Both the position numbers and the translations under genes were made by a program. Positions 22,655 through 32,242 of a DNA stretch of 64,000 bases are shown here, piece by piece. The notes under the pieces were generated by a model, which ran no database searches, was not told the DNA's origin, and was given only the letters and a program-made list of their open reading frames with translations. The first letter of the stretch is position 1. Every line of letters begins with the position of its first letter. This stretch comes from Cavia porcellus (lineage: Eukaryota; Chordata; Mammalia; Rodentia; Caviidae). The DNA lies in NCBI RefSeq assembly GCF_034190915.1, contig NW_026947506.1, positions 12,275,501 through 12,339,500 of the forward strand, written 5' to 3'.

Positions 22655-24330
22655 CACCTGATCTTCTATGTATGGTATGAGTTTGTGTTCTCTAAAATGG
22701 AAGAATGAATTTTAGGAACAACAGAGTTGAAGAGCAGAATATATTTATTGAGAGAAAGTGAAAGTATTTTTCCCTAAATAGGATATTTTGGCAGTGGAAT
22801 GTGAAACCAGGGGACTTTTACCTTGAGGTCAATTTCCCCTCCACTATCCAACTTACCTGTGGTGGGAAAAGAGTCCCAATCAGCTGCTTGCATATCAGCA
22901 GTGCCCCAATTAAACAACACCCCAGTTGACAACTATATGTATGCCCCCCCACACTTTTCCAGACCCCCAGAAAGCCAGACCCCAAGTGTTCATGGGGTTC
23001 TCTCCATGGTCTTAGAATAAAGGCCATTTTGACTTTATATTCTCTTCTTTACTACACCAACAATCTTATTGGAAGCTTCTGTCTGAGCGAAAGTGGAGGG
23101 GTTCTGAGCTAGTTGCAAGGGACTCTGTCTTTTCTAGGGACTTTACAGAATAAAATTATGTGGTGAGATATGTTTAAGGTGGGTTAGGTTAGTGAGGTTA
23201 CTGAGGAAGTAAATTAGTTTCATAGGTACACAAGAATGAGTTCTATTAGCAATTTCTTGTGTAATAGAGAAGTGGAATATAAGAAAAAATAAAACTGGCC
23301 TTTTTATTTAAAGAATATGGAGAGGAGCCCACAGCCACCAAGGGTTTGGCTTTTTTTTTTTTTCTGACTGACTATGGGGTATACGTGACTTTTGACTGGA
23401 TGTGGTGCTTGGATGGGACATTGATGTCATGCAGGGAGCTGATGGGAATTTTCTTTAGGTCCCTGGGAAATTGGGAAATGAATGAGGAAGGTGTAATCAT
23501 GGAAAAAAGAGGAAGTGACCATATGGGTAAGCATCCCTGGTTTGGCCTTCCACCTTTCTGAACTACCACCATGAGGTCCTTTAATTGTTTCTAGGGAAAA
23601 ACTCTTTCAAAAACACCCTTCAGTTTGAATGAAGAAATGAAAATAAAGAATTTTTGCTATCCGTCTACCTCCATGGATGGTGGTAAACCATTCACAAGAA
23701 ATATTTTTAGTAATTTCCTTAATGCATTTTAGATAGGATAAGCAAAATTACAGATAGTTAACTTTCATAAAACAGAAGAAGCATTTAAAGGCAGGGATAA
23801 AGCCCATCAATGCAAGTATCCCTTGAGAGGTGAGATCAACATTGTAGAACACAAACTACTACTGATTTCTCTGACTTCAAGAAAGAGAAAAAATTATACT
23901 GATCTTGCTATAGGGGAATGAAACACCTGTACTATTAGGTCTAGTATGAGTTTGTGTTCTCTGAAGACAAAAGATGAATTTTAGGAACAACAGAAGTCAA
24001 CAAAATATACTTACTGGGAGAAAGAAAGCTGTCTGAGAGAGAGAATGGGTCCTGAGCAGGTTGGCAAAGACTGTCCATTCTAGGGACCTTTATAGAGTAA
24101 AATCATGTGGTGAGATGAGTTTAACGTGGGGGAAGCTTGAAACTCACAATGCAGATGGCCATAAGATGGAACAGTACTATGGTAGCAAATAAGATTAATA
24201 GTTAAGTAAAGTTGATTACATTAGGAACAAATGGGGAAAGGAGTCACATAGAAAGCAGGCATTTTAGGCAGCTGTGACTCTTCCCTTAGGTCTTTGGGAG
24301 GGTGACTTCTGCCTTCTCAGGATGATAGGA
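22655..24330. repeat. Diverged direct repeat pair of unknown family
   Basis: The sequence at 22670-22770 (TATGAGTTTGTGTTCTCTAA, GAATTTTAGGAACAACAGA, then TATTTATTGAGAGAAAG) recurs at 23945-24030, and 23080-23190 (GTCTGAG..., TTCTAGGGACTTTACAGA, ATGTGGTGAGAT) recurs at 24030-24120. The first copy carries about 300 extra bp (22775-23075) containing AATAAA near 23018. The two copies are about 0.7 kb apart, which would suit LTRs of a short non-autonomous element, read on the minus strand. No ends or coding content confirm this. Confidence 0.45.
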
Positions 24331-24609
24331 AGTATTTAGAATGTCAGTCTTTAGGATAAGGATACATTTCTTTGAATGGTGACTCCTGACTTCCTCAGAG
24401 TGCTAGGGAACTATTTAGAATATCAATCCTTTCGATATGGATGAATTTGCTTCATCTTTTGTCTTGAGCCTTGGGCCACAGCATGAGGTGTCTGTCTTCT
24501 CCATTGTTGCAAGGTATCTGGGATTCTGCATTGTCTCCTTGGAGGAACTAGCCCTGTCTCATTGCCAGTAAGATTTAAATAACCCAGCTGTCTGTAACTG
24601 TATGGTTTG

Positions 24610-24870
24610 GAAAATTGATTACGGATGTCTTGTGCTCTAGGTGAATGATCTGGGTATGACACTATGCAATGAATATACCAGTGCTGCACCCTGATAGACA
24701 CGTTTGAAATTTGTTTTAGTTTATTTTTTCTTTTTATCCTTAGGATAAAATGGATTTAGAAATAACAAGGCTAAAGTAAAGCTTTTCAGTACAAACAGTC
24801 CTCTGTGGAGCTGAGTTCAAGACTTTAGAAGAATGGCAGCTCTAGAAGTCTCTGCACTGCCGTCTATCAC
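24610..24870 (+). repeat. Left arm of inverted repeat bracketing KZNF unit 2 promoter
   Basis: From AAATTGATTACGGATGTC to GTCTATCACTTGGG. The reverse complement of 25734-25990 matches over the whole length with about ten substitutions and a 15-bp gap (CAGTACAAACAGT segment present only here). Unit 1 has a diverged left-arm equivalent at 11890-12040, so this is the ancestral arm. Confidence 0.85.
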
Positions 24871-24939
24871 TTGGGAACATGTCTTGCAGGGTGGTGTTCC
24901 TTTCTCTGTTTACTCTTTACTTAGAATGAGGGCAGTAGA

Positions 24940-25157
24940 ACAAGAGTCAATCAGTGATGAAGAGGTGGGCTATATGAACTGTCCAATCAAGGTGGGCCAT
25001 GGCTGGCTGTGTCTTCTGTCTCTTCCGGTGTCTCAGAATGATTTGCCTGTGCTGAGTACAATACTTGTAGCAAAATGCTTGCTGGATCCATTTAGTGGTT
25101 TCGATGTCCTTTGGCCTGATTAACAAAGAATCTGAGAGACTCTGGAGCCATGGAATG
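24940..25157 (+). promoter_or_regulatory. KZNF unit 2 promoter and exon 1 with terminal ATG
   Basis: CCAAT box at 24983-24987 (ACTGTCCAATCA) and a nearby GTCAATCA precede the presumed exon, whose last codon is ATG at 25155-25157 immediately followed by the donor GTGAGG. Joining ATG to the KRAB exon at 27903 reads M-SVTFEDVAVNF, the standard KZNF start. This supports both the donor and the phase. Confidence 0.65.
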
Positions 25158-25733
25158 GTGAGGTTGTGGATGGGAGAAATAGTGTGGAATTGGGCAAAAC
25201 TAGTTTGAATTGTTTAAGAGCAGTTCCGGTGCCTGGACCCTCAGGTATTTAGGTAGCTTTCGGTTCTGAGGTCCTCCAGCATTGGCCATATGTCCATCTC
25301 TGTCTGTTTTGCCTCTTGCTGTTGGCAAGGGTGATTTGGGATCCCCAGAACCCTGGCTTCACTATGACAGCAGCACACTGTAGTATCATCTTTGAAATTC
25401 ACTGCTGCCCTGGTAACTACCTTCTTTGGCAATGGAAGGAGCTTGGGGAGTCCCTGAGTCTGATACTTTTTGTAGCTGGTAGAGCAGTAATGGAGCTAGT
25501 TCTCTGCTCTCACTCCTCTGAGTAGCAGATCTGGAATGTCCAAAGTTTATAAATGTCTGTGATGCAGGGCCTCATGGCCACAACTGCTCTCCATAAAGTT
25601 GGGCTTTCTTGTATTTATAGTGATCTCCTAAATTTACAGCATGTTCTCATATTTTTGTCCTCATGACAGGTGTTGGCAAAGGTATGCCCATGCAAGAGTA
25701 AGAGTCAATCCCAAATGATAAGTAAGAGATGAT

Positions 25734-25990
25734 CCCAAATGATAGACTGCAGTGCAGAGACTTCTAGAGCTGCCATTCTTCTACAGTCTTGAACTCAGCT
25801 CCACAGAGGAAAAAGCTTTACCTTAGGCTTGTTATTTCCAAACCCATTTTATCCTAAGGATAAAAAGAAAAAAATAAACTAAAACAAAATTTCAAACATG
25901 TCTATCAGGGTGCAGCACTGGTATATTCATTGCATACTGTCATACCCAGATCATTCACCTAGAGCACAAGACATCCGTAATCAATTTCTC
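25734..25990 (-). repeat. Right arm of inverted repeat, unit 2 only
   Basis: Reverse complement of 24610-24870, lying in intron 1. Unit 1 lacks it: there the flanking sequence passes directly from the CTCATGAAAGGTGGTGG region to GTGCCTCAGTGGAAGAAGGC. So this arm is an inverted duplicate of the promoter's own 5' flank inserted about 0.6 kb downstream of exon 1. Confidence 0.85.
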
Positions 25991-26784
25991 TGAGAATTCA
26001 GATGTGTAGTGATGTGACTCAGTGGAGGAAGGCTTCCCAAACACCTGGTGAACTCCTGTGTTTTATAGAGAACAGTGCAAAAGAATTTCTGAACACTTAA
26101 TTATTTAGGTGGTACTCCTGCTCACAGACTATGTTTGTTAGAACAGCCATAAAGTTTTGAATGAGAAAAATGAAGCAAACATGAAGGTTTTATCAAGGGC
26201 AGTGTACAGTGTGCTTGCTAAAGACAAATTCCAGAAAGGGCTGCTTGTTAAATCCTTATTGAAAGATGCCTAAACTTAGGCATTTGCATAGGCATATACA
26301 CATGATATCCTCCTGAATGGAAAGGAATAGGAGTGTCATTTATGAGTTAACAGCTATGTAATAGCTTGGTTGATCATGACATTGTTTAAATATGGAAATC
26401 TTTTGCAATGGACTTTACTAAGAGGTATAAAGGAAAAGCCCTAAATTGAAAATGTTCAGGGATATCAAGAGTTAGGCATGAAGGGTTTTCTGGTTAGGGT
26501 GGATCAGAGGAGCATGGAAAGGATGTGGAAGTAACTGGCAGGGTTCAGGGTACCAATATCAGGACATACAACAGAAATCATCATCACTGAAAGTCAGGTA
26601 GTTCTTAGAGTAGGTATGAAGTTAAAGTTGCGTTCTGATTTCTTCCTTAAGGTAACACCAGCTCTGCCAACAATCAGTGTTCCACATACCTTTCAACCCA
26701 TTAATTCTGTGTTCCATACTTGAGATCTAATTTTGATTATCTCTAATTATGCCCCAGTGTCATGAAGGTGAAATTGGAATTTTT

Positions 26785-26865
26785 TGTAACAGGGATTGAA
26801 CTCATAACCTATGCTTGACCAGGCAGGCATTCGTGCCACTGAGCTAAATACCCACCTATGAAATT
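26785..26865 (-). repeat. Old ID-type SINE relic (unit 2)
   Basis: GGGATTGAACTCATAACC ... CACTGAGCTAAATACCCACC, the paralogue of 13455-13545. Confidence 0.65.
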
Positions 26866-27664
26866 GATTCCTGCATAGTATGGAAGATGTCACCATTGTT
26901 CCTCAGAAAGTGTTGAATATTGTTGGAATTTTTCTATATTGTAAGACTATAATTTTCTAGAACAAATCAAAGATGTCTTATGCAGTCACTTTTCAAGTTT
27001 CACTTTGTCTGTGGGGTGTCTCAGTCAGGGTTTCTCTATTTTAGACAGATCTGTAACTTAGAATAGCCCCAAACTCAAGGAAGTACTCCTGCACCAGCCT
27101 CCCAAGATACGTTTCTTATATCTAATGGAAAGTGATCACTTGGTGACACTGAGCTATAATTTGCAGCTTGAGCCTGGTTTCATTGTCTATATATTTTTTA
27201 CATACAGCTGTTTTCCACTAACATTTGAGTTACTATTCATATACCATATTTGATGTTATTTCTGTTTTGTTCTATGAAAATTCATATTTCAAAATGTTTC
27301 TTAAGTATATTAAGTACAAAGAACTCAGAGGCCTAAATGAGATTTGAAGAGATATCATCTGTAGTCTATCAAACTGATTGATGAGATATTTATCTTCCTC
27401 TGTGCTTTGTGGATGCTGGTCCTGCAGGCTCCCACTGTGAGCTCTGCTTTAGAGATATTGCATAGGAACTCTTGCAGTGACTCAACACAAGAATCAGTGC
27501 CCCTATTTGACTGTTACATTAGCTGTGTGTTGCAATATAGCATCAAATTTGCAGTCTCCAAAAATGTGTATGTACACAAAATTAATGACCAAGACATGGA
27601 TTTAAATTTGAGGAATTCAGTCTCCATTCAGTCTCCATTGTTTGGTTTTGTTTATTTGGATTAG

Positions 27665-27800
27665 TTTTGTTTTTTTGAGACAAATATTCTGTATGTATAT
27701 CAGCTGGATTTGAACTCCTTATAGAGCTAGAATTGCCCTGATCTCACAGATGCTCTCCTGTCTCAGTGTTTTGAGTGCTGGGATTATAGATATTCATCAC
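27665..27800 (-). repeat. B1-like SINE relic (unit 2)
   Basis: TTTTTTTGAGACAAATATTC ... CTGTCTCAGTGTTTTGAGTG then a CTGGGATTATAGATATTC segment, antisense 7SL-type. Paralogue of 14455-14600. Another old B1 relic lies at 27010-27115. Confidence 0.7.
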
Positions 27801-27902
27801 CATACTTTGCTTTTGATTCCAATTTGTATGAGAGATTTCAAGATATCCCAGACCTGGGGTCTCAGCCTTCCTTTGAGAAACATATGTATGATCCTTTAAG
27901 AG

Positions 27903-28026
27903 TCAGTGACCTTTGAGGATGTGGCTGTCAACTTCAGCAGTGAGGAGTGGACTTTGTAGAGGCCATTCCAAATGAAGCTCTACAGAGATGTGATGGGGGA
28001 AACCATTAGGAACATGGCTGCTATAG
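27903..28026 (+). pseudogene. KZNF unit 2 exon 2: KRAB A box with stop
   Basis: The acceptor is the AG at 27901-27902 and the donor is ATAG|GTAAGG at 28027. Translation in phase with the exon 1 ATG reads SVTFEDVAVNFSSEEWTL, stop (TAG 27957-27959), RPFQMKLYRDVMGETIRNMAAI. The DV...EEW...LY..VM core needed for TRIM28 contact is otherwise kept. The paralogous unit 3 exon reads [12 protein letters not shown] here, so the stop arose from a Leu codon. Confidence 0.9.
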
Positions 28027-28224
28027 GTAAGGATGACATCTCTTTGTCAGTCATGCTATCAGAATATTATTTATTGCTCATCAGAGCTGCTTCATTAAAA
28101 AGAATCAGAAAATGTTTTCAAAAATAGGACAGACCTGGTCATACTATATCAGAAATCTAATCAAAATCTATTAATTTGTATGTATTACTGTAATGAGTCC
28201 TGTATTTCTATGTCTACAATTCAG

Positions 28225-28285
28225 GAGGACTTGGGGATAACTGGGAAGCTAAAAAAGAATGCAAAATTTACTGGAGATCATTAAG
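28225..28285 (+). pseudogene. KZNF unit 2 exon 3: 61-bp linker exon
   Basis: Acceptor TTCAG|GAGGA and donor TTAAG|GTAAT. Length 61 bp, the usual size of the second small KZNF exon. In phase it reads GGLGDNWEAKKECKIYWRSL, with the conserved D-NWE pattern. No stop. Confidence 0.8.
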
Positions 28286-29397
28286 GTAATACACACTTAC
28301 AAGGAGAAGGGATGTTCCTAAGTAATTAGTGAGTCAGCAGAAAAATAACAGCCAAAGAAATGAGGCATCATTCAATTTAATATCAGTAATATTCTCCAAA
28401 GGTGTATATGCTGGAGCATGTACAATGAGGGAATTAAATCATGAAAATATATGTCATTGTATAAAGATGTGAGCAAAAGGCATACACTTTGAGTTTGGAT
28501 AACATCCTGCCTTCAGTTTACCTACCCATGTATACATGTGAATGCAACACATTAATTATCTAAAAACTGTTAAGATTGCAGTAGAATTTGAAGTAAAACT
28601 GAGTGTTCATGTTTCCAAGCCATGCTCTAGAGAATCTGTACATTCTGCTTAAAATTCTAAGTAGGTTGGTGGAATGTTAAGTGCACTCATTCTGAATATC
28701 AGTATGCAGTTGTCTCTAGAAGTTGATCCTCTCATACTTCTCCTCGAAATATTTTCAAAAACAAAATCCACATAAAATACAGATACATGCTTACTCATAT
28801 ACAATGCAGATTGTTATAATGGATGAGGCCTTGAAGCAGCTTAGCTATCTGTCACTGGATTTGTGGAGAAGTACAATGTTAGTAGACTCTGTGTGATTGT
28901 GCATTCTTATAAACCCAGCAGCACCCTAGGAATCAAATTTTGCAGAATGGCAAATTCAAGTTCAAACTCCACAGCTTAATGATCAGTGAAAATCTCTTAA
29001 ATAAAAAGCTAGAGATTTTGTGTTAACACCTGTTGTTCATTCTGAGCATGGAAAAAACATGTGTTACATAATAAGTGAAAAAATAAATAATATGATGTCA
29101 TTTTCCATAAGAAATAGGTGGGTCTTCTCACATCAATTCATTGAAATAGCTCAGCTATTAAATGTGAAAAGTCATAGGGTTTCTGTTAGATAAGAAACCA
29201 GAATATAAATTGTGCAGTGAAATGAAAGAGAGTTTATAGAGAAAGGTACGCCTGACTGTTTGGGGAGGGAAACTACAGGTTAAGTTCAGAAGGGAAATTG
29301 TGATGGAGAAACATATCAAAATGATCAGTATGTGATATACATATGTACCCATGCCCAAAGTGAAACTAAATATTCTGCATTTCAAAACACATCAACC
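28286..29397. other. KZNF unit 2 intron 3, unique part
   Basis: Non-coding and collinear with 49642-50745 of unit 3. No repeat recognised here before the ID SINE at 29398. Confidence 0.6.
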
Positions 29398-29496
29398 TTT
29401 TTTTTGGTCTTTTTCTTTTTTATTGGTCCCTGGGATCGAACTCATGACTGCCTGCTTGCAAGGCAGTCATGCCGCTGAGCTAAATCCTCAGCCCCA
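29398..29496 (-). repeat. ID SINE, unit 2 only
   Basis: The plus strand shows the T-rich tail, GATCGAACTCATGACTGCCTG, CTTGCAAGGCAG, and GAGCTAAATCCTCAGCCCC. The unit 3 counterpart (about 50745) reads straight through, so it inserted after the duplication. Confidence 0.9.
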
Positions 29497-29669
29497 AAAA
29501 AGTACCAAATTTAAGATTCCCAAATGTGTAACAGTCTTTTGAGAATGATTGTTTTCAACATATTTGATAAGGCATTCCATTGATTCATTGTCAGAATTTC
29601 TTGGCAGGCATCAAAACAGAACTTGTCATTAATGCAGTCATTAACACAGAGACCCATTTCACTGATTTT

Positions 29670-29920
29670 TTTCTTCTTTTTAATTTTATTTAAAAAAGAC
29701 TAAAAAAACAGAAAATGGGTAGAAATAATACTACTTTCAAAGTGAAAATAAACAGTAAAAAATCACTAGTCAATTATTACATATGTTGCTCACAGAAATA
29801 GTTAGTCAAGATACAAAAGTGAAACATATGAAGTCGGGATTCAAACAGTGAGACTGCAAACAGTTTTGTTCAACTATCCAACAATAATTTAGAAATATGA
29901 TCATCAATCCTATACATAAT
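29670..29920 (-). mobile_element. L1-family 3' end fragment upstream of finger exon
   Basis: Minus-oriented L1/HAL1 3'UTR end: T-rich start, AAAATGGGTAGAAATAATAC, AGTAAAAAATCACTAGTCAA, GATACAAAAGTGAAACATATG, CAGTGAGACTGCAAACAG. It stops at or next to the polypyrimidine tract of the exon 4 acceptor. The same insertion precedes the unit 3 finger exon (50905-51165). Confidence 0.75.
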
Positions 29921-29935
29921 TTTTTTTCCTTACAG

Positions 29936-31343
29936 AAATGACAAGCTAGGGAAATCTTATGGACATATGTATTGGAATCAGTGTAAAGAAGTATTTCTTT
30001 GTACTGCAGAAGGTAATGTGAGTATGAAAGAAACAGAAACAAAACACCATGTTCAGATCCATAAAAAATATTGCAATGGAGGGAAACATAATTTATTTAA
30101 GCAATGCAGGAAAGGTTTTACTACATATGGAATATGTAAGAAACTTAAAATAATTCACAGTGGAGAGAGACTATACATATGTAAGCAATGTGGGAAAGCT
30201 TTTACCCATCGTGGACATTGTAAGCGACATGAAAGAATGCACACTGGAGAGAAACCCTATGTATGTAAGCAGTGTGGGAAAGCTTTTACCACATGTGAAT
30301 CTTGCAAGGATCATGAAAGAATTCACAGTGGAGAGAAACCCTATGTATGTAAACAATGTGGGAAAGCTTTTACCACACGTAGACAGCGTAAGAAACATGA
30401 AAGCATTCATACTGGAGAGAAACCCCATGTATGTAAGCAATGTGGGAAAGCTTTTACCTTACGTTAAAATTGTAAGATACATGAAAGTATTCACACTGGA
30501 GAGAAACCCTATGTATGTAAGCAATGTGGGAAAGCTTTTACCACACATGGAAATTGTAAGAGACATGAAACAATTCACACTGGAGAGAAACCTTATGTAT
30601 GCAAGCAATGTGGGAAAGCTTTTACCACACATGGAGTTTGTAAGCAACATGAAAGAATTCACACTGGAGAGAAACCGTATGTATGTAAGCAATGTGGGAA
30701 AACTTTTACCACACATGATCAGTGTAAGCAGCATGAAAGAATTCACTCTGGAGAAAGACCCTATGTATGTAAGCTATGTGGGAAAGCTTTTACCACACAT
30801 GGAAATTGTAAGAAACATGAAATTATTCACACTGGAGAGAAACCCTATGTATGTAAGCAATGTGGGAAAGCATTTACCAAACATGGACATTGTAAGGAAC
30901 ATGAAAGAATTCACAGTGGAGAGAAACCCTATGTATGTAAGCAATGTGGGAAAGCTTTTACCACACATGGAGGTTGTAAGCAACATGACAGAATTCACTC
31001 TGGAGAAAGACCCTATATATGTAAGCTATATGGGAAAGCTTTTACCACACATGGAAATTGTAAGAAACATGAAATTATTCATACTGGAGAGAAACCCTAT
31101 GTATGTAAGCAATGTGGGAAAGCTTTTACCACACATAAACAGTGTAAGAAACATGAAAGTATTCACACTGGAGTGAAACCCTATGTATGTAAGCAATGTG
31201 GGAAAGCTTTTACCCAACGTGAAAATTGTAAGAAACATGAAAGAATTCACACTGAAGAGAATCCTTATAAATGTAAGCCATGTGGGAAAGCTTTTACCCA
31301 ATACAGACATTGTAAGCCAGATGAAAATTTACAGTCAAGATAA
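29936..31343 (+). pseudogene. KZNF unit 2 exon 4: C2H2 array of about 15 fingers
   Basis: Acceptor CCTTACAG|AAATG at 29935. About 50 linker residues precede a degenerate finger 0 (30090-30173, first Cys and first His lost). Fingers 1 to 14 follow in perfect 84-bp register from 30174 (C-x2-C-x12-H-x3-H, linkers TGEKP, SGEKP or SGERP). TAA at 30465 interrupts finger 4; finger 11 has Tyr for its second Cys; finger 14 loses its first zinc His before TAA 31341. The helix +4 residue, normally Leu, is Cys in 14 of 15 fingers and Arg in finger 3. The upstream frame is open from the exon start to 30464 and the downstream frame from 30468 to 31340. Confidence 0.93.
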
Positions 31344-31349
31344 ACCCAG

Positions 31350-31715
31350 TGCATATAAGCATCATGAGAATGGTTTGAGCACAAGAACACTTTGGATAAT
31401 GCATGAAAACCTTCACACTGGGCAGAAAACTTATATATGTAAGGAAATTGGGAACATTTCAGCAGAAATGCTCTTTGTCCAATACATGAAAAAATTCACA
31501 CTGTTGATTATCCCTATGTATGTAAAGAATGTGGAAAAGCTTTCACCACACATGGATACTGTAAAGTACATCAATGACTTCACACTGTTGAGAAACCCTA
31601 CGTATATAAACAATGTGGCAAAGCTTTTTACCACATACAGTCATTGTAAAACACATGAAAGTAATCATACTGGGGCAAACCACTGGCTCTGTAAACAAGG
31701 GGAGAAACTTTGAGC
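31350..31715 (+). pseudogene. Decayed C-terminal zinc fingers of unit 2
   Basis: After the stop, finger-like sequence goes on in shifting frames: [15 protein letters not shown] near 31405, [19 protein letters not shown] near 31510, and EKPYVYKQCGKAF near 31590. These are about four to five further finger units with lost ligands and frameshifts, so the ancestral array was longer than 15. Confidence 0.75.
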
Positions 31716-32229
31716 AGCCAGATTGAAAGTGAAATATCTGAAGAAACTCACTGGAAATGAATCCTGTCTTTTATGGGATTACTCTCAGCACACATGATGA
31801 TTGTTAGATATCTGAAAGAGCTCACTGGGTAGAGATCCTATGTGGATTTGCAGTGTGAGAAATGCATCAGTCCATATTTGTTGTTAAACATTTAGAAAAA
31901 GCGTCACTGCTTAGACTGTTTAATCCAAGTTTACTTTTAAAATCACAAGGAGACCTGAAGAAATAATCAATACTGAAATTTGATGTCAATATTTCTTCAC
32001 AAATTTTCCAGAAACTTCAAATCTGAGGTGGAGCTCTCTTCAACTACACATGTTGCATGGTTTTCAGTTAATCACATGTACCTCTCTAGATTTTTTAAAG
32101 TGTCTTTGTGTTTCAACATGGCATCTTGTAATTAAACATGGTAAACCTAAATGTGCTTTTCACTTTCAAGTATGATTAGTGTCCATGTACTTAATGTTTT
32201 CTCTTTAATACTTATTTTTTATATTTTTT
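31716..32229. other. KZNF unit 2 3' flank
   Basis: Likely former 3' coding/UTR sequence; two faint GAGAAA/CTGGG-type finger echoes occur before 31900. This part has no counterpart in unit 3, which jumps from finger sequence to the 33721-type flank. Confidence 0.45.
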
Positions 32230-32242
32230 GGTGAACTGTAAT

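Larger units (their letters stand above)
24940..31715 (+). pseudogene. KRAB-C2H2 zinc-finger gene, unit 2 (four exons, two stops)
   Basis: KRAB zinc-finger proteins bind DNA, often transposon sequence, through C2H2 arrays and silence it by recruiting TRIM28 through KRAB. All four exons are present with compatible phases: exon 1 ending ATG|GT at 25157, KRAB exon 27903-28026, a 61-bp exon 28225-28285, and the finger exon from 29936. Each has canonical AG/GT borders. Two nonsense codons break it: TAG at 27957 in KRAB and TAA at 30465 in finger 4, then a terminal TAA at 31341. A paralogous unit lies at 49.26-51.58 kb. I call it a pseudogene. Readthrough, or a short product from an internal start in the finger exon, cannot be excluded. 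Confidence 0.85.

Noticed and set aside
30160..31176. A 338-codon open frame over the zinc-finger exon, longer than the true finger frame
   Set aside because: It is the +1 frame of the 84-bp repeat. Because the unit is a multiple of three and lacks stops in that frame, it stays open; its residues (GKLLPH..., TLERNPMYV...) are just shifted finger codons. The reverse-strand frames there have the same cause.
30174..31343. Regular 84-bp direct repeats considered as a CRISPR-like or satellite array
   Set aside because: Each unit translates as a C2H2 finger with linker, so the periodicity is protein-coding.
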